A stretch of 64,000 bases of DNA from Roseovarius gahaiensis (GCF_011601345.1 NZ_JAAORB010000013.1:1-64000), one strand, 5' to 3'; shown: positions 17,201 to 26,255, counted from the first letter of the stretch. The notes: generated by a model not told the origin, from the letters alone. Made by a program: numbers and translations.

Positions 17201-17602
17201 TCAGTCGGCGTTTTCCATCGCTGCCGTGATCGCAAAATGCTGCACCCAGCCGGTGAGGTAAGGCAGCCCTGCGGGGATGCCCTCTTCGCGCTGAGTTCGC
17301 CGGCTGATGCGCCAGTCCTGCCATTTGGCGATGGCTGCGGTGATCGCCGCCACGCTGTCGCAAGCACCGCTCTGCAAGGCATCCACCACATCATCGGCGA
17401 AATGCCGGCCCATTCTGCTGTCGAGGAAATCGCGGATGCCGATCATCTCGTCCTCGCTGTCACCGTGGGTTGCGTCCGCGATAAGGCTGAAGGCCAGGGT
17501 CCAGATCTCCGCACTTGGGCGGTCGCGGCGCGGGCAATTGGTCACCGTGCCAAAGAAGCCGAAGGTTTCATTTTGGCTGGGCAGCGTGGCGTGGTTGGTC
17601 AT
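17201..17602 (-). CDS. Hypothetical phage protein, 133 residues
   Basis: Starts MTNHATLPSQNETFGFFGTV. A soluble, acidic protein with no membrane segment and no motif I recognise. It is transcribed with the DUF3489 gene and lies in the minus-strand early-type cluster of the prophage. Frame, codon use and ATG 17602 support a real gene. The function is unknown. Confidence 0.65.
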   Translation of the reverse strand: MTNHATLPSQNETFGFFGTVTNCPRRDRPSAEIWTLAFSLIADATHGDSEDEMIGIRDFLDSRMGRHFADDVVDALQSGACDSVAAITAAIAKWQDWRISRRTQREEGIPAGLPYLTGWVQHFAITAAMENAD

Positions 17603-17704
17603 GGCGTAGGCCTTTCAGGTGAGTTGCATCGTTTTGGTACGATCACAATCGCTCTGTGACGCCGATTAGCGTAGTAAAATCAGAGCACTATAGTTGCTAT
17701 TTGA

Positions 17705-17989
17705 TCACCCTCCCTGATCCGTCACATCGATCCAGCCCCCGTCGTGCCAAATATAGAGATGGCAAAGCTCGCAGGTGGGGCGCGGCAGGATCCGGGGCGG
17801 CCGCGGCGGGTTGAAGCAGTCGAGTTCATCAGCGCGAACCTGACGGATTTCCCGGGCGGCAAGGATGTCCTCGGGGGTCCAGGTGGCCAGCGCGGGCAAC
17901 ATGTGCGCCGGGTAGCCGTCATAGTGGCAATAAATGTGGGCCCATTCTTCGGGTCCTATCTGGATGGCGATCTGTGCGCGGGTGCTCAT
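17705..17989 (-). CDS. Hypothetical phage protein, 94 residues
   Basis: Starts MSTRAQIAIQIGPEEWAHIY, with AGGA eight bases upstream of ATG 17989. An aromatic, histidine-rich segment (HIYCHYDGYPAHML) and a CELCHLYIW pair near the C-terminus could bind metal. This opening is shared by small phage proteins that begin STRAQIA. The function is unknown. Confidence 0.65.
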   Translation of the reverse strand: MSTRAQIAIQIGPEEWAHIYCHYDGYPAHMLPALATWTPEDILAAREIRQVRADELDCFNPPRPPRILPRPTCELCHLYIWHDGGWIDVTDQGG

Positions 17990-17999
17990 GAGCTGTTCC

Positions 18000-18182
18000 T
18001 CACTTGTGCTGTTCAATCAGCGCGAGGAGGACCGCCGCCATGCCGCCGAGGTATTCGCTGCGGCGGAACACGATCTCGTCGATGTGGCCAGCGTTGTCGA
18101 TCGCGGCATCCACCACGAGGTCGTCTTCCATATGCGGCATCAGGCGTTTGGCTTCGGCATTGTAGCGGTCGGCTAAGGTCAT
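18000..18182 (-). CDS. Hypothetical phage protein, 60 residues
   Basis: Starts MTLADRYNAEAKRLMPHMED at ATG 18182, with GGAGA nine bases upstream. The stop is 11 bases before the next minus-strand gene, so they are cotranscribed. It is acidic and soluble, with no recognisable domain. This start is preferred over a longer one because of its ribosome-binding site. Confidence 0.6.
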   Translation of the reverse strand: MTLADRYNAEAKRLMPHMEDDLVVDAAIDNAGHIDEIVFRRSEYLGGMAAVLLALIEQHK

Positions 18183-18303
18183 GGGCGTGTCTCCGATCAG
18201 GCAATTTGCTTGATGTGAGAATCGCTCTTGGCGGCAGTGCAATCAACTCAAATAGGCAGGTTTTTCTTTTTATTTACAATATATTGAGGCTAAACCAATC
18301 GCC
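18183..18303. promoter_or_regulatory. Divergent AT-rich promoter region of the prophage
   Basis: The only strongly AT-rich stretch in this part of the prophage (TTTTTCTTTTTATTTACAATATATTG around 18258-18283) lies between the minus-strand small genes and the terminase gene that starts the late operon. It is the natural place for divergent promoters. I could not settle unambiguous -35 and -10 boxes. Confidence 0.4.
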
Positions 18304-18864
18304 ATGGAAGGTCTATCTGAACGCGCCTATGCCGAGCATGCGGGGATCTCCCGTGGGGCCGTCCAAAAGGCCCGCAAAAACGGACGGCTAGTGCTTTTCG
18401 CCGATGGTTCGATCAATGCTGCGGCCTCGGATGCACGGCGCGGTTCGGCTACCGATCCGGATCAACAGATGCGCTCACGGGGTGGCATCAGTGCCGCAAG
18501 TGAAGGGCCTGCGCCTGCAGTCTCAGGCTCCGGCGACAGCACGTCCTACATCAAGGCCCGCACCGCGCTGACCGTTTATCAGGCGCAGGAGCGCCAGCTG
18601 TCGATCCAGAAGAAGAAGGGCGTGCTGGTGGATCGCGCACGCGCTGAAACGCTGGTGTTTCGCTTGGCGCGCCAAGAGCGCGATCTTTGGGTCACATGGC
18701 CCACCCGTGTCGCGGCCCTGATGGCTGCACAATTGTCCGCAGAAATGGAGATAGCATCCGGCCAAGCGGTGACGATCGAGACGGCTATTCTGCAAAGGGT
18801 GCTGGAAACCCATGTCCGAGAGCAGCTCGACGCCCTGGCCGACCTCAGGGTCTCGCTTGAATGA
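18304..18864 (+). CDS. Terminase small subunit (Nu1-like)
   Basis: A 186-residue protein. The N-terminus SERAYAEHAGISRGAVQKA is a helix-turn-helix of the lambda Nu1 type that recognises the packaging site. A basic linker follows, then a helical oligomerisation part (KARTALTVYQAQERQ). It is the first gene of the late operon. It overlaps the start of the large subunit by 53 bases, in a different frame. Confidence 0.75.
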   Translation: MEGLSERAYAEHAGISRGAVQKARKNGRLVLFADGSINAAASDARRGSATDPDQQMRSRGGISAASEGPAPAVSGSGDSTSYIKARTALTVYQAQERQLSIQKKKGVLVDRARAETLVFRLARQERDLWVTWPTRVAALMAAQLSAEMEIASGQAVTIETAILQRVLETHVREQLDALADLRVSLE

Positions 18865-20851
18865 TGAGGAGAACACATCTGATCTGACCGAAGACCTCGA
18901 TCTCGCTTTTGACGGCGCCGAGGATATCCTGCGCGCCTGGCGCCGGGGGATGCGGCCTGATCCAGACCTGACTGTGTCGGAATGGGCCGACAAGCACCGG
19001 AAACTGTCCTCGCGAGCGTCAGCGGAACCCGGGCAATACAGAACCGCCCGGACCCCATATCTGCGAGACATCATGGATGCACTGTCACCAAACCACCCAG
19101 CCCAGCGGATCAGCTTTATGAAAGCAGCCCAGGTCGGGGCGACCGAAGCGGGCAACAACTGGATCGGGTTCGTCATCCATCATGCGCCCGGCCCCATGCT
19201 CGCAGTGCTGCCCACCGTGGAGATGGCCAAGCGTACGTCGCGCGGGAGGATTGACCCGCTGATCGAGGACAGCCCGGCGCTGAAAGAGCGCGTGCAGCCG
19301 GCGCGATCGCGCGATGCCGGTAATTCGATGCTGTCCAAGGAGTTCCCGGGCGGCCTCCTCGTGCTGACTGGGGCCAACTCAGCCACGGGCCTCCGGTCAA
19401 TGCCGGCGCGCTACGTGTTTTTGGATGAGGTGGACGCTTATCCGGCCTCAGCCGATGAGGAAGGTGACCCAGTAAGTCTCGCCGAGGCTCGGACCACAAC
19501 CTTTGCCCATCGGCGCAAAGTGTTCATGGTGTCGACACCGACCATTCGAGGGCTCTCGCGCATCGAGCGGGAGTTTGAGGCCAGCGACCAGCGGCGCTAC
19601 TTCGTGCCCTGCCCGCATTGCGGCCATATGCAATGGCTACAGTTCGAGCGGTTACGCTGGGACAAAGGGAAGCCAGAGACCGCGGCCTACGCATGCGAGG
19701 GATGCGAGCAGCCGGTTGCCGAGCACCATAAAACGCAGATGCTTGAGCGCGGCGAATGGAGGGCCACCGCGAGCAGCGCAGATCCAAACGCGATCGGCTT
19801 TCACCTCTCGGCGCTTTATTCGCCGATCGGATGGAAAAGCTGGGAGCAAATCGCACGGGACTGGCTGGCGGCCCAAGGCTCGGACGAGATGCTGCGCGCC
19901 GCGCGTAATACGCTTCTTGGCGAGACCTGGGTTGAAAACGGAGACGCCCCGGAATGGCAGCGGCTGGCCGATCGGCGCGAAGTCTTTGAGGCACAGATCC
20001 CAATGGGTGGGCTGTTCCTCACCGCCGGGGCCGACGTGCAGAAGGATCGTATTGAGGTCGATGTTTGGGCTTGGGGCCGAGGGCTGGAAAGCTGGCTGGT
20101 CGAGCACATCGTGATTCCAGGTGGGCCGGGTGATCCGGCATGCTGGGATACCATCACGTCCCTGCTCGATCAGACCTGGGTGCACGAGAATGGGGCCGTG
20201 ATGCCGCTGGCCAAACTGGCCATCGACACCGGCTATGAGACCTCTGCTGTCTATGCCTGGGCACGGGCGCAGGGCATTGCCCAAGTGGCACCAGTCAAAG
20301 GCTTGGAAGGGTTCAACCGCACAACGCCGGTATCGGGGCCGACCTTTGTGGATGCCACGGTGAACGGACGGAAGCTCAAACGCGGGGCGCGGCTCTGGAC
20401 TGTAGCCACCGCCACCTTCAAGGCCGAGACCTATCGGTATCTGAGGATCGAAAGGCCATCCGATGAAGATCGTGCGCTGGGCGTTCCCAACCCGGCTGGC
20501 ATGATCCACCTGCCCGACTGGGCCGACAGCGAATGGCTGAAGCAGCTGGTAGCCGAGCAGCTCGTGACGATCCGCGACCGCCGCGGCTACGCCCGCCAGG
20601 AGTGGCAGAAGATGCGCGAGCGGAACGAAGCGCTGGACACGCGGGTCTATGCGCGGGCCGCGGCTTGGATCCTTGGCGCCGACCGCTTTGACGAGCGCAT
20701 GTGGCGCCAGCTGGAGAAGCAGGCGGGCGTGGAAACCAAGGTGAGTGATGAGACGAATGCGCCAGACAAGACGACCGAACCCCAAGCCGGCCGGATCGCA
20801 GCGCCCCGGCGGCGTGGCTGGAAGATCAGCACGCCCAAATACATGGAATGA
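18812..20851 (+). CDS. Terminase large subunit (GpA family)
   Basis: A 679-residue packaging motor and nuclease. The ATPase region has SFMKAAQVGATEAGNN near residue 95 and a Walker B VFLDEVDAY near 207. A zinc-finger-like pair CPHCGH and CEGCEQ is near 267 and 295, and the C-terminal half holds the nuclease domain (AGADVQKDRIEVDVWAWG). These are features of lambda gpA-type terminases, which cut at cos sites. No earlier start is available except this ATG inside the small-subunit gene. Confidence 0.92.
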   Translation: MSESSSTPWPTSGSRLNDEENTSDLTEDLDLAFDGAEDILRAWRRGMRPDPDLTVSEWADKHRKLSSRASAEPGQYRTARTPYLRDIMDALSPNHPAQRISFMKAAQVGATEAGNNWIGFVIHHAPGPMLAVLPTVEMAKRTSRGRIDPLIEDSPALKERVQPARSRDAGNSMLSKEFPGGLLVLTGANSATGLRSMPARYVFLDEVDAYPASADEEGDPVSLAEARTTTFAHRRKVFMVSTPTIRGLSRIEREFEASDQRRYFVPCPHCGHMQWLQFERLRWDKGKPETAAYACEGCEQPVAEHHKTQMLERGEWRATASSADPNAIGFHLSALYSPIGWKSWEQIARDWLAAQGSDEMLRAARNTLLGETWVENGDAPEWQRLADRREVFEAQIPMGGLFLTAGADVQKDRIEVDVWAWGRGLESWLVEHIVIPGGPGDPACWDTITSLLDQTWVHENGAVMPLAKLAIDTGYETSAVYAWARAQGIAQVAPVKGLEGFNRTTPVSGPTFVDATVNGRKLKRGARLWTVATATFKAETYRYLRIERPSDEDRALGVPNPAGMIHLPDWADSEWLKQLVAEQLVTIRDRRGYARQEWQKMRERNEALDTRVYARAAAWILGADRFDERMWRQLEKQAGVETKVSDETNAPDKTTEPQAGRIAAPRRRGWKISTPKYME

Positions 20852-20854
20852 TGG

Positions 20855-21064
20855 ATGACCCTCGACGAGCTGAAACTCCGCCACAGCGCGCTGCTTGCTG
20901 CCCGCTACAGCGGCACGCGGTCTGTCAGCTATGATGGCAAGACTGTGAATTACGGGACCGATGCCGAGCTGGCGGCTGCGACCGGTGATGTCGAACGACG
21001 TATCGCAAAACTCGAGCGCAGCGCTGGGCGCGTGTTGCGCCCACATGCCGTGAAAGATCTGTGA
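20855..21064 (+). CDS. gpW-like head completion protein
   Basis: A 69-residue protein starting MTLDELKLRHSALLAARYSG. It has the short alpha-plus-beta pattern of lambda gpW (YDGKTVNYGTDAELAAATGDVE), the connector protein that prepares filled heads for tail joining. Its place between terminase and portal is the lambda order. The stop overlaps the portal start. Confidence 0.85.
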   Translation: MTLDELKLRHSALLAARYSGTRSVSYDGKTVNYGTDAELAAATGDVERRIAKLERSAGRVLRPHAVKDL

Positions 21065-22554
21065 TGAACTGGCGGCAGCGCCTCGGGGCGTTTATCGGCG
21101 GGTTTGATGCCGGCCAGCACCACCGACGCCTGCGCGGATTCCAAGCCACGCGGGCCCATGTGAATGCGCTGATCGCCGCCTCGGGGCCTGACATCACCGC
21201 TCGCGCCCGCTGGCTCGTGCGCAACAACGGCTATGCCGTGAATGCGGTGGAAAGCTGGGCAGCCAATACGGTCGGCGACGGGATCAAGCCGATCTCAAAA
21301 CTGGCGGACGCTGCTCGCAAAGAGGAACTTCAGCGGTTGTGGCTCGCCTGGACCGATGAGGCGGACGCCGAGTGGCTGACAGACTTCTATGGGTTGCAGC
21401 GCCGGGCGGCGCGAGAGGTATTCTTGGCGGGCGAAGTGTTCGTGCGGATTCGCCCACGGCGGGCCGAGGACGGACTGACGGTCCCCCTTCAACTCCAGAT
21501 GCTGCCCTCGGAAATGCTGCCCCTGCATGAGACCGGCGTGGCACGGAACGGCAATGCCATTCGGCAGGGCATCGAGTTCGACCGGATCGGTCGGAGGGTC
21601 GCGTATCACTTCCTGCGACGTCACCCGGGCGACAGCACCGATCCGGGGCTCTCTGGCGAGATTGTCCGGGTACCCGCCTCGGAGGTGATCCACGTCATCG
21701 ATCCGGTTGAGGGTGGACAGCTACGTGGCGTGTCGAAGCTGGCGCCTGCTATAGTGAAACTCTTTCTGCTCGATCAATATGATGATGCGGAGTTGGACCG
21801 GAAGAAGGTCGCGGCGATGTATGCAATGTTCGTGACCTCTCCTGCGCCAGAGAACCCGCTCGCCCCCTTGGACGATGAGGAGATGCCCGCAGGCGTTGAG
21901 ATCAGCCCGGGCCAGATCGTCCGTCTGGATCCGGGTGAGGATGTCACCGTCGGCCAGCCGGCAGACAGCGGGGCAACCTATGAGCCGTTCCAATACCGGA
22001 CGTTGCTGCAGATCTCGGCCGCGCTGGGCATTCCTTACCCCTATCTCGCTAATGACATGGTGAAGGGAAACTTCTCGAACTCGCGCCTGGCGCTGATCGA
22101 ATTCCGCCGCCGGGTCTCGGCCTGGCAGCACTCAGTCATGGTCTATCAGCTCTGCCGACCAGTCTACGCGCGCTGGTTGGACCTTGCGGTTCTGTCTGGC
22201 GCGCTGCCCCTGCCCGGCTATGAGGCAAACCGCCCGCGCATGCTGGCCGCCGACTGGCTCCCCACAAAATGGGACTGGGTCGATCCGCTGAAGGACGCCA
22301 ATGCCGAAATCGCCCAGATCGAGGCGGGGCTCAAATCCCGCACCCAAGCCATCGCCGAGCGGGGCTATGACGCTGAGCAGGTCGATCGCGAAGTTGCGGC
22401 AGAGAGAGAACGCGAGCGCGCGCTGGGGCTCGACTTCCGCCGGCCGGGGTCGCCCGCGCAGGGCGTGGAAGCGGGCGCCATTGAGGAAGAGGACGAGATT
22501 ACAACAGCAGAACCAGATGCGGAGACTGGGCCCCCAACACGGGAGGAAAAGTAG
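21061..22554 (+). CDS. Portal protein (lambda gpB family)
   Basis: A 497-residue portal protein. It carries hallmark stretches ARARWLVRNNGYAVNAVESW and YLANDMVKGNFSNSRLAL, and a charged, disordered C-terminal tail rich in Glu. It forms the ring at the head vertex through which DNA is packed. It overlaps gpW by four bases. The tail of the gene runs almost to the minus-strand PIN gene, six bases away. Confidence 0.92.
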   Translation: MMNWRQRLGAFIGGFDAGQHHRRLRGFQATRAHVNALIAASGPDITARARWLVRNNGYAVNAVESWAANTVGDGIKPISKLADAARKEELQRLWLAWTDEADAEWLTDFYGLQRRAAREVFLAGEVFVRIRPRRAEDGLTVPLQLQMLPSEMLPLHETGVARNGNAIRQGIEFDRIGRRVAYHFLRRHPGDSTDPGLSGEIVRVPASEVIHVIDPVEGGQLRGVSKLAPAIVKLFLLDQYDDAELDRKKVAAMYAMFVTSPAPENPLAPLDDEEMPAGVEISPGQIVRLDPGEDVTVGQPADSGATYEPFQYRTLLQISAALGIPYPYLANDMVKGNFSNSRLALIEFRRRVSAWQHSVMVYQLCRPVYARWLDLAVLSGALPLPGYEANRPRMLAADWLPTKWDWVDPLKDANAEIAQIEAGLKSRTQAIAERGYDAEQVDREVAAERERERALGLDFRRPGSPAQGVEAGAIEEEDEITTAEPDAETGPPTREEK

Positions 22555-22560
22555 GCAGGC

Positions 22561-22959
22561 TCAGGCCTTGATCAGATGCACCCCGGGCAATCGGGCGGCT
22601 TTTCGATCGAAGGTCACCAATTCAATAGCCCCAACCTGCCTAGCTGCCGCGGCAATCATGAGATCAGCAAAACCAAACCCATCGTTGCGATAGAGTTCAA
22701 GCGCAGGCGCAACCTCATCTGAGCCTTCAATGTCCAGTTCAGTGGCAGAAAGCAAACCATCAAGCGCAGTGGCGATTTCAGGGCGACCGAGCCGATAGGC
22801 ACGCTCAAGCACCCAAACGAGCTCGATCAAGACCTCACGGCTGACAAAGCCCTGCGCGTCATCGGTCAATTGGTCGATCACACGAGTTGCCAGCTCTGCC
22901 TGTTCGGGGTCGTCCTGCACCAGAAAACGCACCAGCACATTCGTATCGAGGGCGATCAC
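22561..22959 (-). CDS. VapC-like PIN-domain toxin
   Basis: A 132-residue PIN-domain ribonuclease. Acidic residues expected for the active site are visible: D5 in IALDTNVLVRF, E in REVLIELVW near 46, D in FGFADLMIAAAA near 98 and D in TFDRKA near 117. It overlaps the AbrB-type antitoxin gene by four bases. The pair is inserted antisense between portal and protease genes of the late operon and behaves as cargo. Confidence 0.88.
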   Translation of the reverse strand: MIALDTNVLVRFLVQDDPEQAELATRVIDQLTDDAQGFVSREVLIELVWVLERAYRLGRPEIATALDGLLSATELDIEGSDEVAPALELYRNDGFGFADLMIAAAARQVGAIELVTFDRKAARLPGVHLIKA

Positions 22960-23207
22960 TTGTCCAGACCCACGCTATCAGTTGCGCCAGCCGCAATCGC
23001 CTCGTCCATCTCATCCAGGGAGACGGGCTTTTGACCGGACCTGGACAATATGCCCCGCAATTCCTTGACTGAGCAGGCCTTCAGGATCCGCACCTCACCA
23101 TCGAGGATTAGATAGCGCACCTTGTCCCCACTGGTCAGGCCAAGCGCGGCCCGGACATCCCTCGGTAGGGTCGTCTGGCCTTTTACTGTCACTGTCGATT
23201 CATGCAT
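22956..23207 (-). CDS. VapB/AbrB-type antitoxin
   Basis: An 83-residue SpoVT/AbrB swapped-hairpin protein: TVTVKGQTTLPRDVRAALGL is the DNA-binding motif, followed by GDKVRYLILDGEVRI. The C-terminal tail would wrap the PIN toxin. It is the promoter-proximal gene of the pair and probably autorepresses it. The gene starts 80 bases from the S49 protease gene, in divergent orientation. Confidence 0.88.
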   Translation of the reverse strand: MHESTVTVKGQTTLPRDVRAALGLTSGDKVRYLILDGEVRILKACSVKELRGILSRSGQKPVSLDEMDEAIAAGATDSVGLDK

Positions 23208-23287
23208 CGGCGAATTCCTTACATCTTGTTTTTTCTCCTTACCATATGAGGATTAGAAATGCAAAGCCAAGCCAAGGACCAGCCCTG

Positions 23288-24709
23288 ATGCTTCACGCCC
23301 GCATTGCCGCACGCGCCTTCAACACGCCGTTGCTGGTTGAACCCACCAAGGCCATGGCGTTCCTATCGGGCCTCGGGCCGCGCATTCTCGGGCGGCGGGT
23401 GGAACTAACGGAGGGTAGCGACGCCACAGATGGCGCTGCCAGTCTTCCCGCCCGCGCTAGCATTCTCGCCGGGAGCCTCACCGAACGGCTGCAGCAACAT
23501 GGCAATGCGCCCTACCCGGTCGTGGACGGCATCGCTGTGATTGAGATCTCTGGCGTGCTGATCCATCGCGGGGGCTGGATTGGGCAGTCGTCGGGCCAGA
23601 CCAGCTATGAGGGGATCGCCGCACAAATCGAGGCGGCGGCCAGTGATCCGGCGGTGCGCGCGGTGGCGCTCGAGATCGACAGCTTTGGCGGCGAGGTGGC
23701 AGGCGTCTTTGACCTCGCCGACCAAATCCGCGCCCTGCGCCGCGACAAGCCTGTCTGGGCCTTTGTCGCCGAGCACGCCTTTTCGGCAGGTTATGCGCTG
23801 GCCTCGCAGGCCGATCGGATTCTCCTACCACGCACCGGCGCCGTCGGCAGCATCGGCGTGGTGGTCATGCATGCCGATCTCAGCGGTCAGCTGGATCAGG
23901 ATGGCGTACAGGTGACCATGATCCATTCTGGCGCCCACAAGGTCGATGGCAACCCTTATGAGCCACTGCCCGACAATGTGCGCAATGACATCCAGCGTGA
24001 GATCGACGTTTTACGGTTTCTCTTCGCCGAGACTGTCGCAGCAGGTCGCGCTGGGCGTCTGAGCCAGGAGGCGGCGCTGGCGACCGAAGCAGCAACCTAT
24101 CGCGGAACGGAGGCCGTAAATGCGGGCCTTGCCGATGAAGTCATTGACCTCACCCGGGGATTTGCCCGCTTTCGCGATAGCCTATCGAGTCCTTCACCCA
24201 CCGCGCGGCTGCCGCGCGCAACCTATCCCCGAGCAAAGGAGGCCGCCATGAGCGCCAAAACAGATGCCACTGAGGCAAATACTGAGCCCACTGACACCGA
24301 AGACACCGTCCTGGAGGGCGTGAGTGAAGAAGATACGCAGGAAGACGAAGGAGACGTGGACCAAGAGAACCCGACGTCCGCCTCAGCGGTATCACCTGCG
24401 CCGGTGCCAACCGCAACGCAACCATCCAATCTGGCAGAGGTCTCTGCGAAGCTGCGCCAAGAAGCCGCTGAAATCACAGACATCGCAGCCCAAGCCGGCC
24501 GCCTCGGCATCGCGATCGATGCGGCGAAAGCGCTGCGAGACGGCACGGCGCCGGAAGCCCTGCGCAAACTGGTCCTTCAGCGTGCCTCTGCCGCCGCGGA
24601 CGCCCGTGACATCGTGGCCGCCCCACCTTCGCCCGTGCTGCCCAAATCCGCTGAAAGCCCCATCGTGGCCGCCGCAAAGAAGGCTGCCTCGGCGGGCCAT
24701 AGGGACTGA
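23288..24709 (+). CDS. S49-family head maturation protease (ClpP/SppA fold) with scaffold tail
   Basis: A 473-residue protein. Residues 60-280 form an S49 serine peptidase (VIEISGVLIHRGG, DSFGGEVAGVFDLA, the nucleophile serine in HAFSAGYALASQADRI). The C-terminal third, from about 320, is acidic then helical, as in scaffolds. This matches lambda gpC with its nested Nu3. I use ATG 23288, with AAGGA upstream; an earlier in-frame ATG has no ribosome-binding site. It cleaves scaffold and connector proteins during head assembly. Confidence 0.88.
   Translation: MLHARIAARAFNTPLLVEPTKAMAFLSGLGPRILGRRVELTEGSDATDGAASLPARASILAGSLTERLQQHGNAPYPVVDGIAVIEISGVLIHRGGWIGQSSGQTSYEGIAAQIEAAASDPAVRAVALEIDSFGGEVAGVFDLADQIRALRRDKPVWAFVAEHAFSAGYALASQADRILLPRTGAVGSIGVVVMHADLSGQLDQDGVQVTMIHSGAHKVDGNPYEPLPDNVRNDIQREIDVLRFLFAETVAAGRAGRLSQEAALATEAATYRGTEAVNAGLADEVIDLTRGFARFRDSLSSPSPTARLPRATYPRAKEAAMSAKTDATEANTEPTDTEDTVLEGVSEEDTQEDEGDVDQENPTSASAVSPAPVPTATQPSNLAEVSAKLRQEAAEITDIAAQAGRLGIAIDAAKALRDGTAPEALRKLVLQRASAAADARDIVAAPPSPVLPKSAESPIVAAAKKAASAGHRD
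24235..24250 (+). promoter_or_regulatory. Internal ribosome-binding site and start for the scaffold
   Basis: AAAGGAGG at 24235-24242 lies five bases before an ATG at 24248. The ATG is in frame with the protease gene (334 codons after its upstream ATG at 23246). This is the best Shine-Dalgarno sequence I noticed in the late operon, placed inside a coding region. Confidence 0.75.
24248..24709 (+). CDS. Nested scaffold protein (Nu3-like) from an internal start
   Basis: An in-frame internal start gives a 153-residue protein equal to the C-terminal third of the protease. It begins MSAKTDATEANTEPTDTEDT, is strongly acidic for about 60 residues, then helical (EVSAKLRQEAAEITDIAAQ). That composition is typical of phage scaffolds. 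Lambda makes Nu3 from the end of gene C in the same way. The perfect ribosome-binding site upstream makes independent translation likely. Confidence 0.75.
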   Translation: MSAKTDATEANTEPTDTEDTVLEGVSEEDTQEDEGDVDQENPTSASAVSPAPVPTATQPSNLAEVSAKLRQEAAEITDIAAQAGRLGIAIDAAKALRDGTAPEALRKLVLQRASAAADARDIVAAPPSPVLPKSAESPIVAAAKKAASAGHRD

Positions 24710-24742
24710 ACCACTCTCCCCAAAAGCTGCCGCCTACCTGAT

Positions 24743-24777
24743 CCCCGCCGCTCCTCCCCGGCGGGGGATTTCTTTTT
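24743..24777 (+). terminator. Intrinsic terminator or attenuator between scaffold and decoration genes
   Basis: CCCCGCCG (24743-24750) pairs with CGGCGGGG (24759-24766) around an 8-base loop, followed by ATTTCTTTTT. A stem this strong with a T-run between two late genes may lower read-through rather than end transcription, since the downstream head and tail genes have no clear promoter. Confidence 0.65.
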
Positions 24778-24803
24778 GACCCCCAATCTTTTGGAGATTG
24801 CCC

Positions 24804-25184
24804 ATGTCCGTGCTGACCCAACCGCCCACCATGGGCGATGTCCTCAAATACGAACTGAACCCCAACTTCACCCGCGAGACCGTGACGCTTCTGGCCGGCA
24901 CCAATTATCCCGTCGGCGCCGTGCTCGGCCGCATCACCGCGAGCGGTAAATACAAGCTTGCCACCTCGGGTGGCACCGATGGCGCGCAGAATGCTGCCGC
25001 CGTCCTGCTCTATGCCACCGACGCCAGTGCAGTCGACCAAGAGGCCGTCGTGATCCTGCGCGGGCCCGCTCTCGTCTCTAAGGCCGCGCTCGTCTTTGAC
25101 GCCAGCGTCGATGACGCGGCGAAGATCACCACGAAACACAATCAGCTTGTGGTGCTCGGTATCATCCCACGCGACGCCGCCTGA
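24804..25184 (+). CDS. Head decoration protein (lambda gpD-like)
   Basis: A 126-residue protein starting MSVLTQPPTMGDVLKYELNP. The flow GTNYPVGAVLGRITASGKYK and AAAVLLYATDASAVDQEAVVI is that of the phage head decoration protein D family, which trims the expanded capsid. ATG 24804 has GGAG upstream; an in-frame TTG lies two codons before. It sits directly before the major capsid gene, as in lambda. Confidence 0.88.
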   Translation: MSVLTQPPTMGDVLKYELNPNFTRETVTLLAGTNYPVGAVLGRITASGKYKLATSGGTDGAQNAAAVLLYATDASAVDQEAVVILRGPALVSKAALVFDASVDDAAKITTKHNQLVVLGIIPRDAA

Positions 25185-25226
25185 TCCAGCCGCCACAGTC
25201 TTCCCCCCTTTTCTCGGAGTTTTTCC

Positions 25227-26249
25227 ATGACCATCACGCGCAACCCGTTTGACGCGGGCGGCTATTCGCTCGCTGAAATGACGCAGGCCATCAACATCCT
25301 GCCCAATCTTTACACCCGCCTCGGCCAGATCGGCCTGTTTCGCTTTGAGGGCGTCACGCAACGCTCGATCGTGATCGAACAGCGCGAAGGCGTCCTCAGC
25401 CTCTTGCCCTCGGTTCCATTGGGCGCGCCGGCCACCGTCGGAACGCGCGAGCAGCGATCGATGCGCAGCTTTGCGCTCCCGTGGATCCCGCATGACGACG
25501 TAATCCTGCCGGCCAATATTCAAGGCATGCCCGCGCTGGGCGTCTCGGATGCCGCTGACCCGCTGGTCGATGTCATGAACCGCAAGCTAACGCTCATGCG
25601 CCGCAAGCATGCCCAGACCCGCGAATACATGGAAATGAACGCGCTGCGCGGCATCGTGAAAGACGGGGCTGGTACCACGCTCTACAACTACTTCACCGAG
25701 TTCGGGCTCGAGCAGATCTCCGTCGACTTCGTTTTTGGGACAGCTGGCACCAAAGTCCAAGCGAAAGTGCGTACCATTTTACGGGCCCTCGAAGACAACT
25801 TGCTTGGTGAGACCATGACCACAGCGCATGCGCTGGTCAGCTCGGAGTTCTTCGATAAGCTGATTGGCCATCCCAAAACGGAAGAAGCCTATAAATATTT
25901 TTCTGCCAATGGCGGCCAGCCGCTACGCGAAGACATGCGCCGAGCGTTTCCGTTCGCGGGCCTGCTTTTCGAGGAATATAACGGCTCTGTTACCCTTTCG
26001 AATGGAACAACCGAGCGGCTGATCCCCGCCGGCGAAGGCATCGCGTTTCCTCTGGGAACCTTTGATACCTTCACCACCTATGGCGGTCCGGCTAACCTTC
26101 TCGAGACCGCCAATACCGTGGGACTACCGCTCTATGCGCGCCAGCAGATAGACAGCAAGGGTCGCTGGATCGATCTCATGACAGAAAGTTCGATCTTGCC
26201 CGTGAACAAGCGCCCACGGCTGGCGATCCGCCTGCACAGCTCAAACTGA
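25227..26249 (+). CDS. Major capsid protein (lambda gpE family)
   Basis: A 340-residue coat protein. FDAGGYSLAEMTQAINILPN at the start and the later AGTKVQAKVRTILRALEDN and GKTEEAYKYF-like stretches match the major capsid protein E family with the HK97 fold. The ribosome-binding site (GGAG) and clean ATG fit high expression. It is followed seven bases later by a head-tail connector gene. Confidence 0.92.
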   Translation: MTITRNPFDAGGYSLAEMTQAINILPNLYTRLGQIGLFRFEGVTQRSIVIEQREGVLSLLPSVPLGAPATVGTREQRSMRSFALPWIPHDDVILPANIQGMPALGVSDAADPLVDVMNRKLTLMRRKHAQTREYMEMNALRGIVKDGAGTTLYNYFTEFGLEQISVDFVFGTAGTKVQAKVRTILRALEDNLLGETMTTAHALVSSEFFDKLIGHPKTEEAYKYFSANGGQPLREDMRRAFPFAGLLFEEYNGSVTLSNGTTERLIPAGEGIAFPLGTFDTFTTYGGPANLLETANTVGLPLYARQQIDSKGRWIDLMTESSILPVNKRPRLAIRLHSSN

Positions 26250-26255
26250 TCTGGC

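Noticed and set aside
19652-21046. 464-codon minus-strand frame opposite the terminase gene
   Set aside because: The terminase is certain; the mirrored frame spans its end and the gpW gene and shows no family features.
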